This document shows positions 18,456 to 26,812 of a stretch of DNA of 64,000 nt, in pieces. The notes below the pieces were generated by a model. The model saw only the letters and a program-made list of their open reading frames with translations, did not search any database and had not been told where the DNA came from. Position numbers and translations under genes: made by a program. Source of the stretch: an uncultured SAR86 cluster bacterium (GTDB lineage: Bacteria; Pseudomonadota; Gammaproteobacteria; Magnimaribacterales; D2472); NCBI GenBank assembly GCA_902599315.1, contig CACKEY010000006.1:1-64000 (forward strand). Direction: 5' to 3'. The stretch's first letter is position 1. Each line of letters starts with the position of its first letter.

Positions 18456-19229
18456 GTGGACAATAAATATGATATAGCTAAAGATTGGCTCCCAAGATAT
18501 ACGGGCATGCCTGTAGATAAGTTTGGAGACTACATTCTTTTAACAAATTTTCAGGACTATGTTGAAGAATTCGCTAGTCAATTTTCTTGTGATATCGAAG
18601 GTCAAAACAGACCAATGTCTTCTTCTACTAATGATGCAGGTTTAAGTATTATTAACTTTGGAATAGGTTCTCCCAATGCCGCCACTGTAATGGATTTACT
18701 GGTTGCAAGACAACCCAAAGGAGTCCTTTTCCTTGGAAAATGTGGCGGATTAAAAGATTCATCTGAAATTGGAAACTTGATACTCCCAATAGCAGCAATA
18801 AGGGGGGATGGAACTTCAAATGATTATTTTCCTCCAGAGGTACCAGCATTACCTTCTTTTAAATTACACAAATTTGTTTCTGATAAGATTTTAGACTCAG
18901 GTACTGATTATCGAACGGGAGTCATTTATACGACTAATAGAAGGGTTTGGGAGCATGATAAAAACTTTCTAAAAAAACTAAAAAAGACAACAGCAATAGG
19001 AATTGATATGGAAGTTGCAACTATTTTTATTGTTGGTCACTATAATGAAATTCCCCGGGGTGCATTACTGCTAGTTTCAGATGTTCCAGTAACACCTGAT
19101 GGAGTTAAAACGGAAAAATCAGATCAGGCTGTTACATCTAAGTGGGCTAAGCAACATCTTGAAATTGGTATTGATGCAATGACTGATTTAAGAAATAGCA
19201 GGGATAAAATAAAGCATTTTCGTTACTAG
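18456..19229 (+). CDS. AMP nucleosidase-like phosphorylase-fold protein
   Basis: A 257-residue protein of the nucleoside phosphorylase/nucleosidase fold, resembling the short AMP nucleosidases that split AMP into adenine and ribose 5-phosphate. Seen: the N-terminal family signature DWLPRYTGMP...FGDYILLTNF, a glycine-rich core LFLGKCGGLKDSSEIGNLILP, the ribose-site region IGIDMEVATIFIVGHY with Glu-Val-Ala, and LLLVSDVPVTPDGVKTEKSD. The start is GTG because no in-frame ATG exists before the conserved PRYTG block. Whether it uses AMP or another nucleotide is not decided by the sequence. Confidence 0.75.
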   Translation: MDNKYDIAKDWLPRYTGMPVDKFGDYILLTNFQDYVEEFASQFSCDIEGQNRPMSSSTNDAGLSIINFGIGSPNAATVMDLLVARQPKGVLFLGKCGGLKDSSEIGNLILPIAAIRGDGTSNDYFPPEVPALPSFKLHKFVSDKILDSGTDYRTGVIYTTNRRVWEHDKNFLKKLKKTTAIGIDMEVATIFIVGHYNEIPRGALLLVSDVPVTPDGVKTEKSDQAVTSKWAKQHLEIGIDAMTDLRNSRDKIKHFRY

Positions 19230-19235
19230 TTAAGC

Positions 19236-19670
19236 TTAACTAATAAACTTTTGAAAGTAGTTAAAAATTTCTTGAGATGAGAGTTCTCTTGCCATACGCA
19301 TGGCGTCATTTGAATCTAAATTGATATTTAAACCTCTTTTATCCATGATAAAGACCCTTGGAATTCCATCATTAATATCAGAATCAAAAAAATTAAAAAG
19401 TTCCGTATTGATTTCATATTTTCTGATATCTATATTTAAAATATTTACATATTTTTTAAGAAAACTATTTACAGTTGGCAGTTGCATAACTGCTTCTAAA
19501 AATTTTGCATCTGGACACCAGTTTGCCCCAAAAATAACTAAAGACTGCTTGTTTTGATCAACTGATTTTTTAATAAATTCTCTCAACTCATTCAGGGAAA
19601 CTTTTATTTCCTTATAGGGTTCTGGATAAGGAGTATGAGGATATTCATTAGAATTTATAACTATGCTCAT
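19236..19670 (-). CDS. Thioredoxin-fold protein with a single active-site cysteine
   Basis: A 144-residue cytoplasmic protein. The thioredoxin fold is suggested by SLVIFGANWCPDAKFLEA followed by NILNIDIRKYEINTEL and a cis-proline-like IPRVFIMDKRG. The active site is WCPDA: the second cysteine of the usual C-x-x-C is replaced, so a normal disulfide exchange is unlikely. It may be a monothiol enzyme acting with glutathione or a binding protein. It converges on the AMP-nucleosidase-like gene with a six-base gap and has no signal peptide. Confidence 0.7.
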   Translation of the reverse strand: MSIVINSNEYPHTPYPEPYKEIKVSLNELREFIKKSVDQNKQSLVIFGANWCPDAKFLEAVMQLPTVNSFLKKYVNILNIDIRKYEINTELFNFFDSDINDGIPRVFIMDKRGLNINLDSNDAMRMARELSSQEIFNYFQKFIS

Positions 19671-19724
19671 CTTTTATAAGTTATGAAAATATTTAATATT
19701 TATATAATTTAAGTGTATCCTAAT

Positions 19725-20126
19725 ATGTTAATGGACAGGCTTGTAAAATTTTCATTAATCATTATTGCTTTGTATACTGCAATGAGAACAATAATTGCCA
19801 TATTTTTTTATGATCAATTTCCCATAGCATTTCTTTCAGGCGATTTTAATCAAAGTCAAATGGATGAATACAGAGCTAGAGTCCTGTTGCCCGCATTTTT
19901 TTTAACTTTAATCTATTTTATTTTTAGATATTTTTCAGGTAAAAATCCTACCTCCCCATTGTGGCCTATATATGTAATTGCTGTTTCGCTTGTTATCACT
20001 CAGATCATAGCTTTTCTAACCTTTCTTCCTTTTAATCAAGCTACCATCCAATTTTTTATTATTACTTTATTTATAGGTTTTATTGCTAGACAAGGTCATA
20101 ATAAAAGAAAAAACGAAATCATTTAG
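19725..20126 (+). CDS. Integral membrane protein of unknown function, four helices
   Basis: A 133-residue protein with four predicted transmembrane segments (about residues 6-27, 45-65, 77-98 and 105-123) and a basic tail (RQGHNKRKNEII). The start at 19725 (MLMDRLVKF) is preferred; ATG at 19731 and GTG at 19713 are in the same frame. It is followed eight bases later by a DUF4345-like membrane protein, parallel to the 14590-15189 pair. The basic tail ending (KRKNEI) resembles that of the protein at 14803-15189, so they may be distant relatives. Confidence 0.55.
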   Translation: MLMDRLVKFSLIIIALYTAMRTIIAIFFYDQFPIAFLSGDFNQSQMDEYRARVLLPAFFLTLIYFIFRYFSGKNPTSPLWPIYVIAVSLVITQIIAFLTFLPFNQATIQFFIITLFIGFIARQGHNKRKNEII

Positions 20127-20134
20127 AGTTTATT

Positions 20135-20593
20135 ATGATTTGGATAATTAGATTATTTTTGCTGGCTTATGCTGTTTTATATTTTGGTATAGGTGCATGG
20201 GCAATCATAGATCCAGTCAGAGATGCATTAGAGCTTGGAGATATTCCATCCTTTATGAAAGCAGTGGGTCTGCAAGTTACTGATGAGATAGGATACTCAG
20301 AAGTTGCTGGTTTGTATGGCGGGATTAATATGGTGATAGGTCTTTTATGCTTTCTTGCTCTTTTTAGCAGAGGGATAACAACATATGTTTTATCGCTCCT
20401 TGCATTTTTGACCTTTAGTATTGCGCTTGGCAGATATTTGTTCTCACTAATTCCAAGTACACCAACTTTTTACAATGCTTTCTTTGTTTTTGAAGTTGCA
20501 ACATTTGTAATATCGCTATCTTTTTTCTTGTATGTGAAATATTTATATAATCCCAGCAAGAGTGGCGATATAGAAAAAGTAGCTGAAGATTAA
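20135..20593 (+). CDS. DUF4345-like membrane protein
   Basis: A 152-residue membrane protein with four hydrophobic segments. The loop after helix 1 (PVRDALELGDIPSFMKAVGLQVTD) is followed by a small-residue segment (EVAGLYGGINMVIGLLCFLALF), then GRYLFSLIPSTPTFYNAFFVFE, the arrangement seen in DUF4345 proteins. Function unknown. Its 3' end overlaps the convergent antiporter gene by 51 bases, the longest convergent overlap here, so the C-terminal residues of both proteins are encoded by the same DNA. Confidence 0.6.
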   Translation: MIWIIRLFLLAYAVLYFGIGAWAIIDPVRDALELGDIPSFMKAVGLQVTDEIGYSEVAGLYGGINMVIGLLCFLALFSRGITTYVLSLLAFLTFSIALGRYLFSLIPSTPTFYNAFFVFEVATFVISLSFFLYVKYLYNPSKSGDIEKVAED

Positions 20594-21484
20594 TAAAATT
20601 CCTGAGACCATATATAGACTTTTTATAAATCTTAACTTCGTTAATGCGATAGCTAGCAAAACAAAGACTATGCTTAAAATAAGTAAAATATAAAAGTCTC
20701 TTTGTAAAACTGTTTGGCTGATTTGCATGGCTCCAAAAAATCCAATTATCGGTAATACAAACACTAGATTTAAAACATTCGAACCAATAATATTCCCTAC
20801 AACCATTTGATGCCTGCCTTTTCTTAAAGCAGCAACAGTCGCTGCTAATTCAGGCAAACTCGTTCCTAGAGCCATAATAGTTAAACCAATTATTAACTCT
20901 GAAATTCCCAAAAGAAGTGCTGTATTTTCGGCAAAAATAATTGATATATTGGCTCCTGCAATTAGTCCCACAAGACCTACTGTTGATAAAAAAAGGCTTT
21001 TTGATAATGCACTGGACTCAGATTTCTCTTCTTCTGGTATCCCCTCGGTTTTTAATAAAATATACATAAATAGTACAAACAGACCCACTAAACCCAAACT
21101 TTCATTGAATGAAATTTTTCCATCAGCAATGATTAATCCTAACATTAGGATCGATAAACCAAATGGTATTAAGTTTGATAAATTAGTTTTAGAGGCAGTG
21201 CTGAGGTATAAACACGAGACGCCAAAAATCAGGGCAATGTTTGAGATATTTGAACCTATTGCTGTTCCAAAAGCTATGTCTTCATTTCCGTTGATCACTG
21301 CAGAGATTGCAACGAATATCTCAGGCGCTGAAGTTCCGGCAGCAATTAGGGTTAACCCTACAACCAGATCATTAATTCCTAAATGTTTTGCAATAACTGA
21401 AGAATGATCAACAAATTTATTTGCTCCCCATACAAGTATTGTAATCCCCAAAAGGAGTTGGATTAAATTTATTGCTAACTCCAT
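20543..21484 (-). CDS. Calcium/sodium antiporter (YrbG/CaxA family)
   Basis: A 313-residue inner-membrane exchanger of the CaCA superfamily. It exchanges Ca2+ for Na+ across the membrane. Two alpha repeats are visible: GLTLIAAGTSAPEIFVAI (about residues 43-60) with GTAIGSNISNIALIFG, and GLTIMALGTSLPELAATVAA (about residues 200-219) with GNIIGSNVLNLVFVLP. The pair of G-(T)-S-x-P-E motifs and GSN motifs is diagnostic, with acidic Glu residues in each. Ten membrane segments are expected. It may tie in with the calcium-type channel at 43135, but they lie far apart and no link is shown. Confidence 0.92.
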   Translation of the reverse strand: MELAINLIQLLLGITILVWGANKFVDHSSVIAKHLGINDLVVGLTLIAAGTSAPEIFVAISAVINGNEDIAFGTAIGSNISNIALIFGVSCLYLSTASKTNLSNLIPFGLSILMLGLIIADGKISFNESLGLVGLFVLFMYILLKTEGIPEEEKSESSALSKSLFLSTVGLVGLIAGANISIIFAENTALLLGISELIIGLTIMALGTSLPELAATVAALRKGRHQMVVGNIIGSNVLNLVFVLPIIGFFGAMQISQTVLQRDFYILLILSIVFVLLAIALTKLRFIKSLYMVSGILLIFSYFFYIATLAGII

Positions 21485-21567
21485 GACAGTATTCTAAATG
21501 TAATGCTATTGAATTCATAATCATTTCAAGAGAACATAAGAAGATATTAAGAAAAGAAAGGGTAATT

Positions 21568-22371
21568 ATGAAAATTTCAGAATTGTTTAATGTATCTGGA
21601 AAAGTTGCAATCGTAACTGGTGGCTCTAGAGGCATTGGTGAAATGATTGCAGCAGGTTTTTTAGCAAATGGGGTCAAAGTTTATATAACCGCACGAAAAG
21701 AAGCTGCTTTAATTGAAAAAGCAAATGAACTAAGTGCAAAGTATGCGTGCGAATGTATTCCTGTTCCATGTGATTTAAGTACTATGGAGGGAATGACTAA
21801 TTTTGTTAATTTCATTGAATCTGCTGAAGAACATATTGATTTTTTAATTAACAATGCCGGAGCTTCATGGGGAGAGCCTTATGCTGAATATTCAGAAAAA
21901 GGTTGGGACAAGGTTATGGACTTAAATGTAAAGAGTATATTTTACTTGACTCAAAAACTTACTCCTATACTTAAAACAAAAGCTTCTATTGATAATCCTT
22001 CAAGAGTCGTCAATATTGGATCAATTGATGGTTTAAATGTTCCAGCTTTAGAAAGCTATGCATATGGAGCTTCAAAAGCTGCTGTTCATCATTTAACTCG
22101 TGTACAGGCTAAAAAACTGGTTGGAGAAAATATTCTTGTAAACGCAATCGCTCCTGGTCCTTACGAATCTATGATGCTTGGAGCTGCCGTTAATCACGAT
22201 TATTCTTTAATAGAATCAAGAAATCCAAGAAAAAGAATTGGTTCTCCAGAGGATATTGCAGGACTGGCAATTTTTTTGTGTTCAAGAGCAGGAGCCTATA
22301 CAGTTGGAGCAGTAATTCCCTCTGATGGAGGCTTGGTTGGAACTGCTGGACATGATCTGAGTCAAATATGA
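21568..22371 (+). CDS. Short-chain dehydrogenase/reductase
   Basis: A 267-residue classical SDR using NAD(P)H. Seen: the cofactor motif VTGGSRGIGEMIA (about residues 16-28), NNAGASWG (about 91-98), the catalytic Ser-Tyr-Lys set with NIGSIDGL and SYAYGASKAAVHH, and the PG motif NAIAPGPYESMM. The arrangement GGSRGIG with an Arg after the third residue suggests NADP. The substrate is unknown; rhamnolipid-biosynthesis RhlG-type and gluconate-dehydrogenase-type SDRs look similar. Its stop overlaps the ATG of the methyltransferase (ATGA), so the two are translationally coupled. Confidence 0.88.
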   Translation: MKISELFNVSGKVAIVTGGSRGIGEMIAAGFLANGVKVYITARKEAALIEKANELSAKYACECIPVPCDLSTMEGMTNFVNFIESAEEHIDFLINNAGASWGEPYAEYSEKGWDKVMDLNVKSIFYLTQKLTPILKTKASIDNPSRVVNIGSIDGLNVPALESYAYGASKAAVHHLTRVQAKKLVGENILVNAIAPGPYESMMLGAAVNHDYSLIESRNPRKRIGSPEDIAGLAIFLCSRAGAYTVGAVIPSDGGLVGTAGHDLSQI

Positions 22372-22984
22372 GCCTTTATGATAAATATTTACTTCCAAAG
22401 CTTTTGGATTGTTGTTGTAGCATGGAGGGGTTTCAAAAAAAAGAGCACAAATTGTACCCATGGCCTATGGTAGGGTTTTAGAAATAGGAATAGGATCAGG
22501 TCTTAATTTTGATTTTTACGACTTTGACAAGGTTAGCGAAATAGTTGGTGTTGATCCAGCAGTAAATTCGGTAGCTATAGCGAAGTCAAGAGCCTCAAAA
22601 TACCAGTCAAAAATTTCTTTTGTTGAAACAACTGCTGAATCCATTGATCTTGAATCTTCATCATTTGATAGTGTGGTAATTGGATACAGTCTTTGTACAA
22701 TCCCAGATCCAATAAAAGCTTTAAATGAGGCATATCGATTACTAAAACCTAATGGATCACTATTTTTTATGGAGCATGGGTTGGCTCCTGAACCGAATAT
22801 TCAAAAATGGCAAAATCGCATAGCACCATTTTGGAAAAAAATCGGTGGAGGTTGTAATCTAAACAGAGATATGGAAGCGCTAATTCTTTCCGGCGGATTT
22901 AAATTTAAGGACTTAAATAAGAAATATATTAAAGGACCAAAGATAGCCTCATATTTATATTACGGCGAAGCCCCTAAAGTTTGA
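22368..22984 (+). pseudogene. Class I SAM-dependent methyltransferase with an A8-run frameshift
   Basis: A small methyltransferase of the UbiE/Methyltransf_11 type. The ATG at 22368 overlaps the SDR stop as ATGA and opens a typical family N-terminus (MSLYDKYLLPKLLDCCCSM). After FQKK the frame is lost. The rest of the protein (RAQIVPMAYGRVLEIGIGSG onward, with the SAM motif EIGIGSGLNFDFYDF) continues in another frame from 22442. One extra A in the run of eight A at 22435-22442 would join them into a 205-residue protein of normal size. The ATG at 22460 gives a protein lacking the conserved N-terminus, so it is probably not the true start. The break may be a mutation, a sequencing error in a homopolymer, or a slippage site. 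Confidence 0.75.
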
Positions 22985-23885
22985 TTGAGCTAACCTGCTT
23001 GAAAGACTCTGCGATAAGATTTCGCATCCAAATATGAGATCCATCATTATCATCACTTCTGTGCCAGATTAAATATTGCTCGAGAGGGGGAACATTTAGT
23101 GGAATTTCTAGATAACTTAAACCATGTTTTTTTGCGAAAGTCTCAGAGCAAAGCAAACATAAGTCAGATGATCTAACTATCTCGGGTGTTACTAAGTAAT
23201 GTTGTGCTCGCAGAGCAATTTCAGGTTGCAATTGCATTTTTTGCATTTCCATTTCAACGACAGAAGCTCCACGTTTTCTGTTTGAAATATTGATGTATTT
23301 TAAATTTAACATTTCATCTAGAGTCATTTCTGAAACTTTAGTTACAGGGTGATTGGCTCGATGAGCAATAACAAATTGATCGGTAAAAACTTTTAATGAA
23401 TTTGTATCTTTAGAATTTGGAATAAAAGGATCTACAGCAAAGCTTAATTCATTTGTTGCCAATGCATGAGGAACCTGATCCCTTGCAGTGTAGTAACATT
23501 CAAGCTTTACATTTGGAGCTTGCTCCTCCATTTTGCCCATTAGGATTGCCAGTATTCGGCCTTCATTGATATCACCAAGGGAAATTCTAAAAGTTTTTTG
23601 ACTGGTCTCTGGGTTAAATTCGTCAGGTTCGTTTACACTTTTTTGCATTAATTGCAGAGCATTTTGAATGTCCTTAATTATGTTTTCTGTTTTTTGAGTA
23701 GGGACCATGCCGCTGCCGGTCCTGACAAAGAGCTCATCATCGAATTTATCTCTTAACCGAGATAATGCATTAGACACGGCTGGTTGGGTAATACCAACGA
23801 CTTCTGCTGCTTTAGTTAGGCTTCCCTCTGTATAAATGGAGTTCATGATAACAAAAAGGTTTAGATCAAAAGAACTAATTTTCAT
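22974..23885 (-). CDS. LysR-family transcriptional regulator
   Basis: A 303-residue DNA-binding regulator. Seen: the N-terminal winged helix-turn-helix (FDLNLFVIMNSIYTEGSLTKAAEVVGITQPAVSNALSRLRDKFDDELFVRTG), which is the family signature, and a C-terminal periplasmic-binding-protein-like effector domain. Of the known groups it looks most like NodD/LeuO/SyrM-type regulators (MVPTQKTENI). It is divergent from the acyl-CoA dehydrogenase at 24023 and probably regulates it, which is the usual arrangement. The effector is unknown. Confidence 0.92.
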   Translation of the reverse strand: MKISSFDLNLFVIMNSIYTEGSLTKAAEVVGITQPAVSNALSRLRDKFDDELFVRTGSGMVPTQKTENIIKDIQNALQLMQKSVNEPDEFNPETSQKTFRISLGDINEGRILAILMGKMEEQAPNVKLECYYTARDQVPHALATNELSFAVDPFIPNSKDTNSLKVFTDQFVIAHRANHPVTKVSEMTLDEMLNLKYINISNRKRGASVVEMEMQKMQLQPEIALRAQHYLVTPEIVRSSDLCLLCSETFAKKHGLSYLEIPLNVPPLEQYLIWHRSDDNDGSHIWMRNLIAESFKQVSSIKL

Positions 23886-23960
23886 TTTTATTGAATCCTA
23901 TAGCTTTGCATGTTGCTTACAGTTATTATGGTTAAGAATAATTTAAATACTTATAATAAA

Positions 23961-23973
23961 GTTATTTTATAAC
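23961..23973. promoter_or_regulatory. Palindrome in the LysR / acyl-CoA dehydrogenase intergenic region
   Basis: GTTAT-TTT-ATAAC is a perfect 5-bp inverted repeat in the 137-base gap between the divergent LysR gene and the acyl-CoA dehydrogenase gene. It fits the T-N11-A form of LysR sites only in a loose way. The gap is very AT-rich, so chance palindromes are likely. Confidence 0.3.
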
Positions 23974-24022
23974 ATTCACAACACTTATATTATAAATAAC
24001 ATCTATTAATAAGAGGAAAATA

Positions 24023-25279
24023 ATGCGAGATTTAAAACCAGAAGTTCAGGCTTTTCTTGAGAGAGTATCTAATTTTATTGATACTGAAATAAGACCTAAT
24101 GAAACAACTTACGCAAAGCAAGTTGAAGAGGGTGGTCGTTGGTGTGTTCCTCCAATTATGGAGGAAATGAAAGCTAAGGCCAAAGCAGAAGGCTTATGGA
24201 ATTTTTTCTTGCCTGGTTATGAGGGCGAATTTGGTACAGGCTTGACTAATTTTGAGTACTCGCATCTAGCAGAAAAAATGGGAGCTGTTGGCATTGCATC
24301 TGAGGTATTTAACTGCTCAGCACCTGATACTGGAAACATGGAAGTTTTAGAAAGATATGGTACTGAAGAGCAACAAGAAGAGTGGCTCAAGCCTTTGCTT
24401 GCAGGTGAGATAAGATCAGCGTTTGGTATGACAGAACCAGGCGTCGCCTCCTCTGATGCAACCAACATGGCAGCAACAGCAGTACTTGATGGTGATGAGT
24501 ACGTGATCAATGGCGAAAAGTGGTGGACATCTGGCGCGGGTGATCCCCGTTGTAAGATCATTATTTTTATGTGTGTTACTGATCAAGATCCAGATTCGCC
24601 AAGACACAAAAGACATTCTCAAATTCTTGTACCAATGGATTCTGAAGGCATAGAAGTTAGAAAAATGATGGAAGTCTTTGGTTGGGATGATGCACCTCAT
24701 GGGCACGCACATCTTAAGTTTACCAATGTGAGGGTTCCTAAAAGCAATATGATTCTTGGTGAAGGCAGAGGCTTTGAAATTGCTCAGGGTCGATTAGGGC
24801 CAGGAAGGATTCATCATTGCATGAGAGCAGTAGGTTTGGGCGAAAGAGCATTGCAGATGATGTGTGAAAGATCGCAAAGCAGAGTGGCTTTTGGTAAGCC
24901 TTTATCGCAGCTGGGCGGCAACATGGATATCATTGCTAATTCAAGAATTGAGCTCAACATGGCAAGGCTTTTAACACTTCAAGCTGCACACATGATGGAT
25001 ACAGTTGGAAATAAAGTTGCAGCAAGTGAGATTGCGCAAATAAAAGTCATTGTTCCTAACATAGTAAGTGATGTAATTGATCGAGCAATTCAAATGCATG
25101 GTGGAGCAGGTGTTTCTCAAGTTTTCCCTTTAGCAAGAATGTATGCGGGAATGAGAACCTTGCGTCTTGCTGATGGGCCAGATGAGGTGCATAGAAGATC
25201 AGTGGCTAGATATGAGCTTGGAAAGTATTCTGAGTATGATAAGTCGAAAGTAGAGTCATCTAATGTCAGCAGATCCTAG
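24023..25279 (+). CDS. Acyl-CoA dehydrogenase (ACAD10/11-like)
   Basis: A 418-residue acyl-CoA dehydrogenase. Seen: the N-terminal ACAD10/11-type opening ([13 protein letters not shown]...[21 protein letters not shown]), the flavin motif [33 protein letters not shown], and the C-terminal [25 protein letters not shown] with [17 protein letters not shown]. This type works on long or branched acyl chains and 4-hydroxy acids in other organisms, but the substrate here is unknown. A Shine-Dalgarno-like AAGAGG precedes the ATG. It is divergently transcribed from a LysR regulator that probably controls it, and is seven bases from sbcB. Confidence 0.9.
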   Translation: MRDLKPEVQAFLERVSNFIDTEIRPNETTYAKQVEEGGRWCVPPIMEEMKAKAKAEGLWNFFLPGYEGEFGTGLTNFEYSHLAEKMGAVGIASEVFNCSAPDTGNMEVLERYGTEEQQEEWLKPLLAGEIRSAFGMTEPGVASSDATNMAATAVLDGDEYVINGEKWWTSGAGDPRCKIIIFMCVTDQDPDSPRHKRHSQILVPMDSEGIEVRKMMEVFGWDDAPHGHAHLKFTNVRVPKSNMILGEGRGFEIAQGRLGPGRIHHCMRAVGLGERALQMMCERSQSRVAFGKPLSQLGGNMDIIANSRIELNMARLLTLQAAHMMDTVGNKVAASEIAQIKVIVPNIVSDVIDRAIQMHGGAGVSQVFPLARMYAGMRTLRLADGPDEVHRRSVARYELGKYSEYDKSKVESSNVSRS

Positions 25280-25286
25280 TAGATAG

Positions 25287-26690
25287 TTGATAAATAATTT
25301 AATCTTTTACGATACTGAAACGACGGGCTTAATAAAAGATTTTGCTCAGATTCTTCAGTGTGGATCAATTCAGGCTAACCGTAATTTAGAAATTCAAGAT
25401 GAGCAAAACCTAGGTTGTGCTCCTTTGCCATGGGCAATACCGCACCCAATGGCTATGGTAACAAATAAGAAAACTCACCTTTTTAAGTCTAATGTTTCTC
25501 ACTATGAAATGATGCGGGATCTTAATCGTCAATGGAGACAGTGGACCATAGATGAACCCGCAGTTTTTATCACTTTTAACGGCATGTCTTATGATGAGGA
25601 GTTGGTTAGAAGGCAATTTTATTGGAATTTATTTGAGTCCTATCTCACAAATACTAATGGAAATAGTCGTCTTGACATTTTGTTAATGATTCATAATGTT
25701 GCAGCATTTTTCCCAAATATTTTAAACATACCTTTCTTCGAAGGAGGTCCTGGAATAAGTATTAAGCAAGCTGATATTGCTGCAGCAAATGGATTTGAGA
25801 TTGGTGATGCTCATGATGCAATTGCAGACTGTAAGTTAATGATTTCTCTGCTAGAAAAAATGAATCAAGAGAAACCTGAGTTAATAGATTTCTTTTTAAA
25901 AATTTCTTCTAAAAAAGGTGTGCAAGAAGCTGTTCAGCAGCAGGGATTTTTGGGATTAGGAGAAGTTTTTAAACGAGAAATTTTTAGATATCCAGTTGTC
26001 CCGTGCGGAAGCAAGGCCCCTAATGATTTAATGTTTTTTGATCTCAGTTTTGACCCTCAGGAAATATTCGATCTTGATACGCAAGAAATATATTCAATGG
26101 TTCAAAAGCCAGGTAAATCTGGTCCCTTTAAAAAATATGGAATCAATAAAACCATACCAATATGTCCAAGTGAAATGATAGATAACAAAGATGCTTTTGA
26201 TACCGATTTTGCTCTCTTAGAAGACAGAGCTAAGCAGGTCAGAAACAACATTGATTTTCAGTCTCTCGTCAGCCAAGCCATGGCAGATAAAATAAATAAT
26301 TGGAATAATGAATATGATCACATAGAGCAAATGATTTATGCAGGAGGATTTCCATCAAAGCAAGATAAAGATTTGATGGCTGATTTTCATCGCATTGATT
26401 CTGCTCAAGAACGAATAAAAATATGTCGTAACATAGAAGATCAAAGGCACAGGCTCTTCGCAGAGAGATTAATCTGTCAGTTTTATCCTCAAGAGGCACC
26501 CGAAGATATGATGAATCGTTATCAGTCCCTAATCACTCAACGCTTAAATGAAGACGGGCCATGGGGTTCAATGAGTAAAATCATGACGGATCTTGAAAGT
26601 CTTATAGAGAAAGACAATCCTGCAGAGACTCAGCAAATTCTTAAAGAGACAAAAGAGTTTTTAATCCAGCGCTCAGAATCTTTGAGTTAA
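25287..26690 (+). CDS. sbcB: Exodeoxyribonuclease I
   Basis: A 467-residue 3'-to-5' single-strand DNA exonuclease for recombination and repair. Seen: the DEDDh exonuclease motifs FYDTETTG (near residue 8), FNGMSYDEELVRRQF (where FDD is usual), and DAHDAIADCKLMISLLEK with the catalytic His and Asp. The rest matches the SH3-like and helical C-terminal domains (PLPWAIPHPMAM, LEDRAKQVRNNIDF). The length is close to the E. coli protein. The start is TTG at 25287: a stop lies one codon upstream in frame and there is no ATG before the active site, so TTG is the only reasonable choice. Confidence 0.88.
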   Translation: MINNLIFYDTETTGLIKDFAQILQCGSIQANRNLEIQDEQNLGCAPLPWAIPHPMAMVTNKKTHLFKSNVSHYEMMRDLNRQWRQWTIDEPAVFITFNGMSYDEELVRRQFYWNLFESYLTNTNGNSRLDILLMIHNVAAFFPNILNIPFFEGGPGISIKQADIAAANGFEIGDAHDAIADCKLMISLLEKMNQEKPELIDFFLKISSKKGVQEAVQQQGFLGLGEVFKREIFRYPVVPCGSKAPNDLMFFDLSFDPQEIFDLDTQEIYSMVQKPGKSGPFKKYGINKTIPICPSEMIDNKDAFDTDFALLEDRAKQVRNNIDFQSLVSQAMADKINNWNNEYDHIEQMIYAGGFPSKQDKDLMADFHRIDSAQERIKICRNIEDQRHRLFAERLICQFYPQEAPEDMMNRYQSLITQRLNEDGPWGSMSKIMTDLESLIEKDNPAETQQILKETKEFLIQRSESLS

Positions 26691-26695
26691 AGCTG

Positions 26696-26701
26696 TATAA
26701 T
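26696..26701 (+). promoter_or_regulatory. -10 box of tRNA-Val
   Basis: A perfect TATAAT lies just after the sbcB stop codon and 16 bases before the tRNA. No convincing -35 is seen 16-18 bases upstream. The box is at the right distance for tRNA transcription. Confidence 0.55.
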
Positions 26702-26717
26702 GCTCAAATATTTTTTT

Positions 26718-26796
26718 AGACCCGTAGCTCAGTTTTGGTTAGAGCGTCGCATTGACATTGCGAAGGTCGATGGTTCGAGTCCATTCGGGTCTACCA
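26718..26796 (+). tRNA. tRNA-Val (anticodon GAC)
   Basis: A 79-base tRNA with an encoded CCA. The acceptor stem AGACCCG / CGGGTCT is perfect, the D arm is GCTC / GAGC with an 11-base loop, and the anticodon stem TCGCA / TGCGA encloses loop TTGACAT with anticodon GAC. The T arm has GG-TTCGAGT-CC. It reads GUC and GUU. A hydrolase gene starts 16 bases after its end. Confidence 0.95.
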
Positions 26797-26812
26797 ATTC
26801 TGAGCATAAGCA

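Noticed and set aside
22460-22984. ATG at 22460 as the true start of the methyltransferase
   Set aside because: It removes the conserved N-terminal helix, and a coupled ATGA start with the right N-terminus exists at 22368 in another frame.
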